Source of the DNA: Cryobacterium breve
GTDB taxonomy: Bacteria > Actinomycetota > Actinomycetes > Actinomycetales > Microbacteriaceae
Length of the DNA: 64,000 bases
Assembly (NCBI RefSeq): GCF_004402375.1
Contig: NZ_SOGJ01000011.1
Location: forward strand, 248,001 to 312,000
Direction: 5' to 3'
In this document: piece after piece, positions 7,681-16,190 of the stretch
Position numbering within the stretch: position 1 is the first letter of the stretch
Layout of the letters: every line of letters begins with the position of its first letter
Position numbers and translations under genes: made by a program
The notes under the pieces: model-generated
Databases searched by the model: none
Seen by the model: the letters and a program-made list of their open reading frames with translations, nothing else
What the model was told of the DNA's origin: nothing

Positions 7681-9117
7681 TCAACCTTGAACGTCCTCTA
7701 ATTCCTTGCCCTTCGTCTCCTCGATGAACTTCACAACGAAGAACAACGAAAGCAGAGCGCAGAGCGCGTAAAACCCATAGGCGAGCGCCAGCGAAAGGTC
7801 CTTGAGCCCCGGGAAGGTGATCGTGATGATCCAATTCGAAACCCAGAGGGCACCCGTCGCGAGCGACAAACCTGCTGCGCGCATACGGTTGGGGAACATC
7901 TCGCTGAGCAGTACCCAGACCACAGGCCCCCAGGACATGCCGAAAGCGACGACGAAAAGGTTGGCTGCGATCAACGCCATCGGTCCCTGAGCGCCTTCCA
8001 GAACGGGGCTGCCGTTGACGACGGGCGCTGTTCCGAAGATGACCGACATCGTGGTGAGCGTGACCGTCATCGCGATCGATCCAATGATGAGCAGGGGTTT
8101 GCGGCCGAACCTGTCAATCGTTGCAATCGCAATGAGCGTGGTCACGATGTTGATCGTCGCGGAGATGATCGTGATGACGAAGGCCTGGCTTTCGTCGAAT
8201 CCCACGGCGACCCACAGCACGTTGGAGTAATAGAAGATCACATTGATTCCGATGAACTGCTGGAACACAGCCAGGCCCAGACCGATCCAGACCACCCGGG
8301 CGATCCTTCCATTGGGCGACTTCAGGTCCCGCCACGATGGGGCCTTCTCACGCTCCATCGTTTCGCGAATCCGCTCGACCTTGGCATCGATGTTCGCCGC
8401 GCCGACCAGCTTAGTCAGGATCGCTTTGGCCTCAGAGACCCGATGTTTCGCGATCAAGAACCGCGGCGACTCTGGAATCGACAGCGAGAGTGCGCCGTAC
8501 AGAATTGCCGGAACCGCCATAGCGAGGAACATCCAACGCCAGGCTTCCAAACCGAACCAGAACGGCTCGCCAGAGCCCCCGGCCATCTCAGCGATGATGA
8601 AATCGACGAGCAGCGAGATGAATATCCCGCTCACGATAGCGAGTTGCTGCAGCGCACCCAGCCTTCCGCGGACCCGGGACGGAGCAATCTCGGCGATATA
8701 CGCTGGCGAGATCACAGCCGCCATACCGACGCCGAAACCGCCAACGATACGGAACAAAACAAGAACCGACAGACTCGGCGCGAAACCCGTTCCAATCGCG
8801 CTGACCAGGAACAGCACGGCCGCGATCCTCATAACGGCCAGCCGCCCCATACGGTCGGCCAGCCGGCCGGCGAGGAGTGCTCCGGCAGCCGCCCCGAGCA
8901 AAGCAGAGGCAACGGCAAATCCAAGCGACGTTGCGTCTGCCTGGAAGTGGCTCTGCACGGCCGAGACGGCGCCGTTGATCACGGCACTGTCGTACCCGAA
9001 GAGCAATCCTCCCAGAGCCGCTACGGATGCGATCCGAACGACTCCGAGGCCCCCTTGCTCGCCATCGCCATTGGACGACGCTTCTTGGTTGGCCGCTGGC
9101 CTTATTGAACTTGACAA
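7681..9117 (-). CDS. MFS sugar porter (major facilitator, sugar/H+ symporter family)
   Basis: About 478 residues with twelve predicted membrane helices. Sugar-porter signatures are visible: GRLADRMGRLAV between helices 2 and 3, SIPESPRFLI after helix 6, RFGRKPLLI between helices 8 and 9, and EETKGKELED at the C-terminus in place of PETKG. I place the start at TTG 9117 because AAGGAG lies five bases upstream; the TTG at 9141 and the GTG at 9123 lack proper spacing. Two perfect LacI-type operators lie upstream. It is the first gene of the sugar operon and defines its task as uptake of a hexose-like sugar. Confidence 0.88.
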   Translation of the reverse strand: MSSSIRPAANQEASSNGDGEQGGLGVVRIASVAALGGLLFGYDSAVINGAVSAVQSHFQADATSLGFAVASALLGAAAGALLAGRLADRMGRLAVMRIAAVLFLVSAIGTGFAPSLSVLVLFRIVGGFGVGMAAVISPAYIAEIAPSRVRGRLGALQQLAIVSGIFISLLVDFIIAEMAGGSGEPFWFGLEAWRWMFLAMAVPAILYGALSLSIPESPRFLIAKHRVSEAKAILTKLVGAANIDAKVERIRETMEREKAPSWRDLKSPNGRIARVVWIGLGLAVFQQFIGINVIFYYSNVLWVAVGFDESQAFVITIISATINIVTTLIAIATIDRFGRKPLLIIGSIAMTVTLTTMSVIFGTAPVVNGSPVLEGAQGPMALIAANLFVVAFGMSWGPVVWVLLSEMFPNRMRAAGLSLATGALWVSNWIITITFPGLKDLSLALAYGFYALCALLSLFFVVKFIEETKGKELEDVQG

Positions 9118-9149
9118 AGTCACTCCTTCGTGTGGTTGCAAGCTGCGCA

Positions 9150-9161
9150 GGTAACGTTACC
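9150..9161. promoter_or_regulatory. LacI-type operator, transporter-proximal
   Basis: GGTAACGTTACC is a perfect 12-bp palindrome 33 bases upstream of the transporter start. A second perfect copy is at 9208-9219, 58 bp centre to centre, and a near-perfect one precedes the isomerase gene at 4051. A TATCTA on the plus strand at 9167-9172 (TAGATA on the minus strand) between the two copies is a tentative -10 element, placing the promoter between operators. Confidence 0.75.
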
Positions 9162-9207
9162 AAGAGTATCTACGCCAAAACGAGATTGACCCTGGGAACG
9201 ACTTAAA

Positions 9208-9219
9208 GGTAACGTTACC
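9208..9219. promoter_or_regulatory. LacI-type operator, transporter-distal
   Basis: Second perfect GGTAACGTTACC palindrome. The 58-bp centre distance is not an exact multiple of the helical repeat, so looping is possible but not assured. Both copies are followed by AAG on the plus strand, suggesting the bound motif extends beyond 12 bp. Confidence 0.75.
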
Positions 9220-9735
9220 AAGCTCTAATGTCAACCAGCCATTCGGAGTCTCCTGTGACTGGCATCCATGGCTCCCATCGAAGAACGGCAGAAGCTGCTC
9301 ACGGCCTAAGTGATCATCCACCCCTCAGAGTCGGTGTAACGGCTAAATCGGTCGGCCTTCCCTCCTTCGCCGTTCTCGTGGAGCTTCACATCCTGGTTCC
9401 ATACCGGAATCGCGCTGTGGGTGACCGAGTCTGGCTGGGATTCATCATTCTGCTTCCTCCTCCTCTCCGAACTCGGCACGTGCCGCCTCGGCATGCGCAC
9501 CAGGGCGTGGGGCGCCTCTGTCGTTTTCTTTGCATGTGGCCGACGTAGCGGACGGGGGTGCGAATGGTCTGGAGGGCGTCCGGGTTGCGCCCGGCGGCAT
9601 CCGGCAACTCGCGCACCGGTGGGGCCTCCCCCTACCCTGAATTCGTCGAACACGACCTGCGCATTCATGCGCTCGCTCGGCGTGGGCCAGTGCGGCGCCG
9701 ACGTTGGTTCGCCGCTGAGGATAACGTTGCGCTCA
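9220..9735. other. about 500 bp without a convincing gene
   Basis: Reading frames of 100-145 codons exist on both strands here (for example 9306-9743 on the minus strand), but they overlap each other, are rich in Arg and Pro, and show no family motif. The stretch lies between the sugar-cluster promoter and an MFS relic and is best read as decayed sequence. Confidence 0.5.
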
Positions 9736-10151
9736 CCAGTCATGTCCCTCGCAAGGTGCTGCTGGTGTCCTCGGATGTCCTTCGGGCCGGGGTTGCGATT
9801 TCGCTCCCCTTCGTGACCTTTACGCCCGCGTTCCAGGCTCGGATTCCGGTTGTCCTGCCCAAGGAAAGCGAATACACCCTGACACCATCAGCCCGGCTCC
9901 TCCGACGCTATTCCGATGACACTAACCGACCTGCGGTCTTCGCCGCCCAGTTTTCACTCTCCCACGCCTGCTTCATCATCACCTACCCGCTGGCCGGGGT
10001 ACTCGGAGCAACGCTCGGGCTCGCCCCGACCGCCCTGATCCTGGCCGCGACCGCCGTGGTCGCCGGGATCGTTGCCCTGCGGTCATGGACGGAACCCGCG
10101 TCACCGAAGCCCCTGGAGACGCACCCCTCATCGTCGGCGACCAGCTGCTGA
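9736..10151 (+). pseudogene. MFS transporter remnant with internal deletions
   Basis: The plus-strand translation strings together separate blocks of an MFS efflux transporter. First is a loop and helix reading RKVLLVSSDVLRAGVAISLP, then FTPAFQARIPVVLPKESEYT (the helix 4-5 region), then RRYSDDTNRPAVFAAQFSLS and HACFIITYPLAGVLGATLGL from the C-terminal half. The joins skip whole helices, so large in-frame deletions have occurred. A full-length member would be about 400 residues; about 130 are left. No plausible start or ribosome-binding site is present. The family is recognised; the gene is not functional. Confidence 0.6.
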
Positions 10152-10347
10152 CTCAGCGCCCTGCCGTCCCCCCTTCTGCTCGATTGTCTACAGGAGCGCA
10201 TCCATCCGAGGAACCTTGAAGGGCGGCACCGCGTGCTTACTGAGGGAAGAGTCGTTCGAGGAGATGGAAGCAGCCCGAGCCCAACACCCTCACATAACTA
10301 CACGATCAAGGGATACGAAGAAAGTAACGGGGCGAACGGAGGAACCT

Positions 10348-11859
10348 TCACTTCTGCCGGGGGCTGGTCAAGGGCGCAGCGAAGAATTCTCGCTCGTGCG
10401 CGGCCGAGGCGCGGAACGCCTGGGCCATACGGCGCCGGGCCGGTTCAGCCGCCGCGGCGGCGGTGGAGGTGACAATCTTGATCGCACGTGCGGTGGAAGC
10501 GGCGAACTCCTCGTCCGCGTAGGTGTCCAGCCAGCTGCGGTACGGATGCGCGTCGTGCGAGAGCGGATGCAGCCGCGTGCCGACATCCTGGTACACCCAG
10601 AAGCACGGCAGCAGCGCCGCGGCGAGGACGCCGTAGTCGCCGCTCGCGCCGGCGGCCGAGAGGTGGTTGAGGTAGGCCGTCGTTGTCTCGCTGGGCTGCA
10701 CGCCGGCCAGGGTCTCCTCGGCGATCCAGCTGGAGTGCAGGTCGAGTTCGGCGGCGATCGCGCCGTGCGCGCTGGCCGCCCAGAACGCCTGCTCGGTGGC
10801 GGTCGGGGCAAGCCGGCTCGCGACGGCCAGCATCCGGGCGTAATCGCGCAGGTACAGGGCGTCCTGGGCGAGGTACCAGATGAAGGCGTCCCGCTTCAGG
10901 GAGCCGTCCCCGAGCGCTTGGATGAACGGCAGCTCGTCGGTGTCGGTGCGGATGTCACGGATGTCGTGCCACCATTCCTCGGCGACCTGGTCCGGGCTGG
11001 GGCTGGTATGCAGGCCGCCGCGCTGCCACAAACCGGCAAAATGGTGGATCGGTCCGTGGCCAGATCCGACCTGCAGGTCGCCAGAGTGGGCGATGCTTTC
11101 GGTCAACCAAAGTTTCGCCTCGGCTACCGCGTCCCCCCAATCCGCCAGGCTCGGCCCCGCTATGCCGGCCCGAGCCGCGACCCGGGTTGCGACAGCGGAG
11201 GAGAAAGAACACCCGGTACCGTGGGTGTTCGGGGTGTCAATCCGCAGCCCGGGAAACTCCCGCAGGGTGTGGGCGCCGACGAGGGCGTCCGGTACGAGGT
11301 CGCCGGCGAGGTGTCCGCCTTTGGCCAGCACGAGGACCCCGTACGTCTCGGCGACGTGCTGCGCCTGGCGCAGCACCGCCGACCAGCTGGTCGCCACGGG
11401 AGAACCGTCAAGGATGGCCAGCTCCGGGATGTTGGGCGTCACCAGGTGCACGACGCTCAGCAGGTCGCGCAGAGCCTCCTCAGCATCCTCGGTGAGCAGG
11501 CGGTCGCCGCTGGTGGCGATCATCACCGGGTCGAGCACTACGAGCCCAGGCTTTACTTGGCCGAGCCACCCGCTCACGGTGCGGGTGACGTGAACGTCGG
11601 CCAGCATCCCGATCTTGACGGCATCGATGTCGACGTCGTCGCTCACTGCGTGCAGCTGCTCGCGCAGGAAGGAGACCGGCGGCACGTGCACCGAGCGCAC
11701 ACCGTGGGTGTTCTGCGCGACCAGTGCGGTCACGACGGCCATGCCGTAGCCCCCGTTCGCCGCGATGCTCTTGAGGTCGGCCTGGACGCCCGCTCCACCG
11801 GTCGGGTCGGTACCAGCAATGCTCAGCACGCGCGCGGTGCGTGGGGATGCGCCGGTCAC
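10348..11859 (-). CDS. thiD: fused hydroxymethylpyrimidine (phosphate) kinase ThiD and TenA-type hydrolase
   Basis: From the GTG at 11859 (GTGA overlap with thiE) the product is about 503 residues. Residues 1-265 are ThiD: SIAGTDPTGGAGVQADLKSI, VTALVAQNTHGV and NTHGTGCSFSSAVA. ThiD phosphorylates hydroxymethylpyrimidine and its monophosphate. Residues about 285-500 are TenA: FIWYLAQDALYLRDYARM, HGAIAAELDLH and the active-site cysteine region LPCFWVYQDVG. TenA hydrolyses aminopyrimidines released from degraded thiamin, feeding the same kinase. The fusion is known in actinobacteria and yeast (Thi20-like). It ends the riboswitch-controlled thiM-thiE-thiD operon, which as a set fits salvage of both thiamin halves. 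Confidence 0.93.
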   Translation of the reverse strand: MTGASPRTARVLSIAGTDPTGGAGVQADLKSIAANGGYGMAVVTALVAQNTHGVRSVHVPPVSFLREQLHAVSDDVDIDAVKIGMLADVHVTRTVSGWLGQVKPGLVVLDPVMIATSGDRLLTEDAEEALRDLLSVVHLVTPNIPELAILDGSPVATSWSAVLRQAQHVAETYGVLVLAKGGHLAGDLVPDALVGAHTLREFPGLRIDTPNTHGTGCSFSSAVATRVAARAGIAGPSLADWGDAVAEAKLWLTESIAHSGDLQVGSGHGPIHHFAGLWQRGGLHTSPSPDQVAEEWWHDIRDIRTDTDELPFIQALGDGSLKRDAFIWYLAQDALYLRDYARMLAVASRLAPTATEQAFWAASAHGAIAAELDLHSSWIAEETLAGVQPSETTTAYLNHLSAAGASGDYGVLAAALLPCFWVYQDVGTRLHPLSHDAHPYRSWLDTYADEEFAASTARAIKIVTSTAAAAAEPARRRMAQAFRASAAHEREFFAAPLTSPRQK

Positions 11860-12509
11860 GCCGTCGCTCCCCAGGCTGCCCGCAATTCGCGGGCAGCCTG
11901 CTCGGGGTGCGGCGCCGCACAGATCGCCGACACCACGGCGACGCCCGCCGCCCCGCACTCACGGAGGGCGGCCAGGTCGCGCAGGCCGATCCCGCCGATA
12001 GCCACGGCCGGCAGCGTGCTGACCCCAACCAGGCGAGCGAACTCGGCCAGCCCCAGGGCAGGGGGCGCGTCGCTTTTGGTGCGTGTGGCGTGCAGTGCGC
12101 CGATGCCGACGTAGTCGACCAGGGCAGGGTCCTCAGCCGCGCGGCGCAGCTGGGCATCCGTCGATGCGCTGAGCCCGATCATCGCGTCACCCCCGACGAG
12201 ATCGCGCACCGCGCCGACGGGCAGGTCGGATTGCCCGACGTGCACCCCGGTCAGCCGGCGCCCGGCGGCACGGGCGGCCAGGAACACGTCGACCCTGTCA
12301 TTCACGATCAACGCCACGGTGTCGGGCAGCACATCCGCGATGCGCAGCACCGTGTCGAGGAACTCCCGCCCAGCGGTCTCCTTCTCACGCACCTGCACGG
12401 CGCTCACGCCTCCGGCAACGGCGTGCCGCACCACGTCCACGATGCTGCGCCCGGCCGCAGCGGCCTGCCCCGAGTCGGTCACCAAGTACAACGACAGGTC
12501 GAGGTTCAT
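11856..12509 (-). CDS. thiE: thiamin-phosphate synthase ThiE
   Basis: The 217-residue TIM-barrel enzyme joins hydroxymethylpyrimidine pyrophosphate and thiazole phosphate to give thiamin monophosphate. Visible features are YLVTDSG at the N-terminus, [32 protein letters not shown] and the phosphate-binding VAIGGI loop near the C-terminus. Length is normal for the family. It overlaps thiM upstream by the four bases ATGA and thiD downstream by GTGA, so all three genes are probably translated in a coupled way. Confidence 0.95.
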   Translation of the reverse strand: MNLDLSLYLVTDSGQAAAAGRSIVDVVRHAVAGGVSAVQVREKETAGREFLDTVLRIADVLPDTVALIVNDRVDVFLAARAAGRRLTGVHVGQSDLPVGAVRDLVGGDAMIGLSASTDAQLRRAAEDPALVDYVGIGALHATRTKSDAPPALGLAEFARLVGVSTLPAVAIGGIGLRDLAALRECGAAGVAVVSAICAAPHPEQAARELRAAWGATA

Positions 12510-13312
12510 CGGAGCACCGCCCGGCGTGCGATGTCCTGGGCGGTGACGGTGGACAGGGCGTCCACAAAGGCGACAGCGAAGCTGCCCGGACCGGCGGCGG
12601 ACTCTGCCGCGAGCTCGGCCGCGACGGTGTACACCGTGGCCGCGGCCACCGTGGTGACGAACCTGTCGGCGTCGACCGTGGCGAACGCGGCCATGACCGC
12701 GCCGAGGGCGCAGCCCCCGCCGGTGACGCGGGTGAGCAACGGATGCCCGTTGTCGATGCGCACCAACTCACGGCCATCCGTGATGATGTCGACAGGCCCG
12801 GAGACGGCGATCACCCCACCGGTCATCCCTGCCAGCGCGTACGCCGCGGCCATAGCCGCATCTACCTCGTCGGATGAATCCACCCCGCGGCCGCCGGATC
12901 CTGCTCCCGCCAGCGCAATTATCTCCGACGCGTTTCCGCGCACCACCGTGGGTCGCAGGTCGCGGAGGGCGAAGGCCAGCGGCGTGCGCACCGGCAGAAA
13001 ACCGACGGCAACAGGGTCGAGCACCCATGGTGTTCCAGCATCGTTCGCGGCTGTGACGGCCTCGACCATCGCGTCGCGTTGTTCGGCGCTAGGCGTGCCG
13101 AGATTGACGAGCAGCCCAGATGCAATCCGTGCGAACGCGCCCGCCTCGCCCGGAATATCGACCATCGCGGGCGCCGCACCGAGCGACAGCAACACGTTAG
13201 CGGTGAAGTTCACAACAACGCTATTGGTGAGACACTGCACGAGCGGAGGGCGGGCCCGCACCTCGTCGAGCGCTGAACAAGTGAATGAAATAAGTTCTTC
13301 TGGCGTGCGCAT
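12506..13312 (-). CDS. thiM: hydroxyethylthiazole kinase ThiM
   Basis: The 268-residue ribokinase-like enzyme phosphorylates 4-methyl-5-(2-hydroxyethyl)thiazole in thiamin salvage. It has the family segments [20 protein letters not shown] near the N-terminus, [12 protein letters not shown] in the middle and [16 protein letters not shown] with the catalytic cysteine region. The ATG at 13312 begins only four bases after the end of the TPP aptamer, and the AAGGGA inside the aptamer is the only good ribosome-binding site. It is the first gene of the thiamin salvage operon. Confidence 0.95.
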   Translation of the reverse strand: MRTPEELISFTCSALDEVRARPPLVQCLTNSVVVNFTANVLLSLGAAPAMVDIPGEAGAFARIASGLLVNLGTPSAEQRDAMVEAVTAANDAGTPWVLDPVAVGFLPVRTPLAFALRDLRPTVVRGNASEIIALAGAGSGGRGVDSSDEVDAAMAAAYALAGMTGGVIAVSGPVDIITDGRELVRIDNGHPLLTRVTGGGCALGAVMAAFATVDADRFVTTVAAATVYTVAAELAAESAAGPGSFAVAFVDALSTVTAQDIARRAVLR

Positions 13313-13316
13313 TTGC

Positions 13317-13395
13317 GCGACATCCCTTCGCTAGTACTAACTAGATCAGGTTCAACGGGTGTTATCTCAGCTCCCGATGGAGCACCCCGTGTCAC
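13317..13395 (-). ncRNA. TPP riboswitch (THI element)
   Basis: On the minus strand the consensus blocks appear in order: CGGGGTGC, then CTGAGATAACACCCG, GAACCTGATCTAGTTAGTAC and GCGAAGGGATG. Helix P1 pairs GTGACA (13395-13390) with TGTCGC (13322-13317). The aptamer ends four bases before the thiM ATG. The conserved 3' strand with AAGGGA therefore doubles as the ribosome-binding site, so ligand binding should block translation directly. The aptamer identity is clear from the sequence; the mechanism is inferred from spacing and agrees with what is known for actinobacterial THI elements. Confidence 0.95.
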
Positions 13396-13647
13396 TTGGC
13401 TTACGGCCCAGCGTATCGCAGCGCCTTCGTTCTTATTCATGGTTGGACGCGGCCACTATCTTGACAACTGGCCGACGGAACGAACTCATTGCGCGAGCGC
13501 TCCAAGAGCTGACCGAGCGTCTCGTATCCGACGGCGGCTGCGTCAAGTGGGCGTAGGGAGACAGGACGTCTCACAGCCCTGACCTGGGATGGCCAAAATG
13601 TCGGCTGCGACTGCTTAGCTAACGGCAAGGACGCTTCGACATCCTCT
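13396..13647. other. leader/intergenic stretch with a possible gene fragment
   Basis: About 250 bases. On the plus strand 13437-13556 reads TILTTGRRNELIARALQELT near its middle, loosely like ribbon-helix-helix antitoxins, but it has no credible start and I do not call it a gene. The thi promoter must also be here on the minus strand; I do not see a clear one. Confidence 0.3.
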
Positions 13648-14490
13648 CCTGCTGGGTACGACCTAATTTTTCTCGAGTCACCACTGCAACTTCTTACACC
13701 GCCTGCGGGCACCACCATTCGAGAACTGCCTTACACACATTTCACCGTGCCTTTAGAGCCCCTTCGTCGCCTTGCTCTCGTGACTGGCGTCAACATCGAC
13801 GGCGACCAGCTCGTCGACTCCGGCGCGGTGATAACTGGCACTTCGACTCGCGCATCCCCCTCACTGAACAGACCGGGGAGGCTGTCTACGCGAAGAACGA
13901 CCTGGACCGCGGGCATCTCGTCCGGCGTCAAGACCCGGTATGGGGCGGCTCCGCGACCGCCCGGCAGGCTAACGCTGATACCTTCGCCCACACCAACGCC
14001 GCCCCGCAAGCCGGGGCATTTAACCACTCGCAAGCGCTCTGGCTCGGCCTTGAGGACCATACCCTCACCTACGCACGCACCAACAAGAACCGCATCAGCG
14101 TTTTCACCGCATCTGTGCTCTCCATTGAAGATCCGGTAAACCGCGGCACTGGTATCCCACAATCCTTCTGGAAAATCGCCGCGTGGACCACCACGATAAA
14201 CGGTTCCACCGTTCGTCGAGCTGCCAGGGTCGTCCTGGACCAAAGTCCCCAACTGGCCGATCTCGACCTTGACGCTGCCAGCCGTCGAGCTCTCACCGCC
14301 GGCACTCCCCCACCCCTCGGTCCACATCGGACGTACCAGGTACCCATCGCGGACGTTGCAGTCCTCACCGGGCTGAACCTGACCGCCCTGGCCGAGGCGG
14401 ATGCCCTAGCGCCCCTAGCCCTAATCCGGAACGATGTCGGTCCTCGCGAGCTGTGGGTTGAACTCACTGAATTATCGGGAGTTCGCCTTA
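13648..14490 (+). pseudogene. DNA/RNA non-specific endonuclease (NUC1 family), frameshifted
   Basis: The translation covers nearly a full NUC1 (NucA-type) nuclease in two frames. Frame one (13651-13829) gives GYDLIFLESPLQLL, then ELPYTHFTVPLEPLRRLALV and VNIDGDQLVD. From about 13830 a second frame gives DNWHFDSRIPLTEQTGEAVY and NDLDRGHLVRR, in which DRGH is the catalytic motif, then ADTFAHTNAAPQ with the conserved Asn region. It continues through QSFWKIAAWTT and TYQVPIADVAVLTG to about 14490. The frameshift lies near 13815-13832. There is no start codon before GYD in frame, although this is where family members normally begin. The active-site motif is intact, but the gene should not make full-length enzyme. 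Confidence 0.72.
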
Positions 14491-14688
14491 TATCCATATG
14501 CATGAGGGATGCGCCTTCTCGATTCGTTAGCGCCATGGCGCCAGAATACGGCCCGCACCGCCCCGCCACCATGGAGTTTCGAGACTGTCGAGTAGCGAAC
14601 GATTGTCGCGAAAAACACACTGGAGCGCGAATCTTGTCCGGGTGGGGCAACCGGGACGGCCCGGTCGACAGGAGCGCTGGGGTACTCC
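14491..14688. other. stretch between nuclease remnant and IS21-like end
   Basis: The plus-strand frame of the nuclease remains open here (to 14978) but no longer resembles the family. I see no gene, only ordinary GC-rich sequence leading to the IS21-type repeat at 14689. Confidence 0.4.
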
Positions 14689-14734
14689 TGTCAATTTCCG
14701 AACTCGGCTGCACAATTTCCGCACTCGCCTGCAC
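14689..14734. repeat. IS21-type terminal repeat, left
   Basis: The 46-bp sequence starts TGTCAATTTCCG and contains two tandem copies of a unit like TTTCCGCACTCGCCTGCAC. It is an inverted, about 85% identical copy of 19142-19188, and both have TGTCAA as the outer end. Multiple internal repeats and TG...CA ends are typical of IS21-family elements. No intact istA or istB is next to it. Confidence 0.65.
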
Positions 14735-14981
14735 CACACCGCGGCGGGCTGAGCCATTCGTTCGCGCGACGGAAATCAAGCATGGTCGAGCACGGGACGT
14801 CGGACGGGCCGCCAGCCAGGCGGAGCGAGAAACCATCATGAAGAACGATTCGAAGAGTGGTGTTGGAATAGTCGAGTGGCAATTCTTCACGAGCCACAAC
14901 AACACCGTCGGGCCCGACGTCGCTCTGTTAGAGCGGCTTGAGCGTTTAGGAATCCCTTTTACCCTCTGGGTAGCCTGAGAT

Positions 14982-15160
14982 CGTGTGGAACACCATGAGC
15001 GCCAGCCGCGAAACACGTGAGGACCTGCACGAGCTACACCTCCGGGGATCTAAACCGGCGCTGGTGCATCTTCGGAGTCGTTTGAACGGGCCGAGCACTC
15101 CGCGGCTCGACGGCAGCGTCGTACGCCTGGACGCCGTGAGCGAATGATTCCTGGCCCATA
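14982..15160. repeat. diverged duplicate segment, copy 1
   Basis: This segment and 15535-15720 share blocks such as ATGAGCGCCAGCC, then CGGCTCGACGGCAGC and GCCTGGACNCC in the same order. On the plus strand copy 1 reads MSASRETREDLHELH...NGPSTPRLDGSVVRLDAVSE followed by TGA at 15145. After that stop the same frame stays open into the 15289-15531 frame. It looks like a broken gene whose 3' part was duplicated. Confidence 0.5.
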
Positions 15161-15288
15161 TCAAGGAGCGTCACGAAACGCAGCGCACAGAACTGCCATC
15201 GTGTTGGGACCCCTCGAGACCCACCTCCGAGAGCGGTGACCCGGGGAGCGGCCCGTTCACGTCAGCTCAGCTTGCCCTGATCGATGAG

Positions 15289-15531
15289 GTGCAAGTTTAC
15301 TTCGGGGAAGTCTTGACTGCGACCTTCCCTGATGCGGAATGGGTGATCCATAGAGGCCACAAGAATGACTTCAGGAACGGTTCGACAATGCTCCAGCTCG
15401 GTAAGGGAGGTCCCTTTCCAGTGCGTGACGTGGTTTACAAGGAAGCTCTTGGCGTTGTGCTGTCCGGGGGCGACGCGGCGGTCGACACCTTGTCCCGCTT
15501 GGTGCGGGAAGAGTCAGCCGGGCGGGCATGA
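15289..15531 (+). CDS. unrecognised protein fragment (80 residues)
   Basis: From a GTG the frame encodes 80 residues beginning MQVYFGEVLTATFPDAEWVI and going on through HRGHKNDFRNGSTMLQLGKG. The composition is protein-like, and the frame is open upstream to the TGA at 15145 without another start. It may therefore be the C-terminal part of a gene whose first part begins at 14995 and is interrupted by that TGA. I do not recognise a characterised family. It lies between the two diverged duplicate segments in a decaying region. Likely partial or broken. Confidence 0.4.
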   Translation: MQVYFGEVLTATFPDAEWVIHRGHKNDFRNGSTMLQLGKGGPFPVRDVVYKEALGVVLSGGDAAVDTLSRLVREESAGRA

Positions 15532-15534
15532 GCC

Positions 15535-15720
15535 CGTGCGGGACACAATGAGCGCCAGCCCCGAGAAGGCCGCGGAGCTGCACAACGCGAACCACCAGAA
15601 ATCAAGTCGCCACACCAGCGGTTTCGGGCCCGCTTGACCGGGCCAAACAACCCGCGACTCGACGGCAGCCTTGAAAGCCTGGACACCATGAATGACCGGG
15701 TTCCTGACCTGCATCCTGTA
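15535..15720. repeat. diverged duplicate segment, copy 2
   Basis: Second copy of the segment at 14982-15160. On the plus strand it starts MSASPEKAAELHNANHQKSS and is frameshifted relative to copy 1. A second frame then resumes as LTGPNNPRLDGSLESLDTMN. Both copies appear non-functional. On the minus strand 15514-15714 could encode a one-helix membrane peptide, but the plus-strand conservation argues against that reading. Confidence 0.5.
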
Positions 15721-16190
15721 ACAACCAAGATCCCTCAGCTGTGAACAAACGCTCAGAAATTGCCGCCAGTTGAGGGTTCCGCTAACGGGCGCTCAACCCA
15801 TTCTCGACGAAGGTTGGCGCATCGAGGATCATGTGGCCAAGCAACCGAGCACCGGCCGAGGTAAAGTACAACGCGCGCTCGTACTGCCGGAGCTGCGCGT
15901 GGCCGCTCATGCAGGCAACTTCCGATCCCCACCACCGCCGCGAACGAACGTCTAGCGGCTCAGTACTCGGCTGAGTTACCGGGGCTTCTCGATGTCGGCC
16001 GCAGCTCGTCGCGCGGCCGCAAGATGCGCCGCGACCCGCAGTCGGCGTCCTGAACGAGCGGCGGGCCCTCACGTCGTAGGGGCAGGGGTGTGGATGACGA
16101 CGTGTAGGTTGTCGGCGAATCGCTAGTTGTCACTTGCGGCTAACGCTCGTTCGCTGCTTGTGGGACTGCCGACGCCCAAACCCATGCCTT
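15721..16190. other. about 470 bp without a convincing gene
   Basis: Short overlapping frames on both strands, such as 15782-16072 on the minus strand, lack ribosome-binding sites and recognisable motifs. A short piece, GATGCGCCGCGACCCGCAG near 16021, resembles sequence near 57358 (GGTGCGCCGCGACCCGCAG). Nothing else stands out before the heptamer repeat. Confidence 0.4.

Noticed and set aside
9306..9743. 145-codon minus-strand frame
   Set aside because: No motif and strongly basic; overlaps other equally poor frames in a decayed stretch.
10072..12114. 680-codon plus-strand open frame
   Set aside because: It is antisense to thiD/tenA and thiE, has no motif and is rich in Arg and Gly; a shadow of high-GC third positions.
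13359..13556. Ribbon-helix-helix antitoxin-like fragment
   Set aside because: Similarity is limited to about 20 residues, there is no proper start, and no toxin gene is adjacent.
15514..15714. Minus-strand 66-residue peptide with one hydrophobic helix (WWFALCSSAAFSGLALIV)
   Set aside because: The duplicate copy at 14982-15160 has a stop in the matching frame, while similarity is better on the plus strand; likely a shadow.
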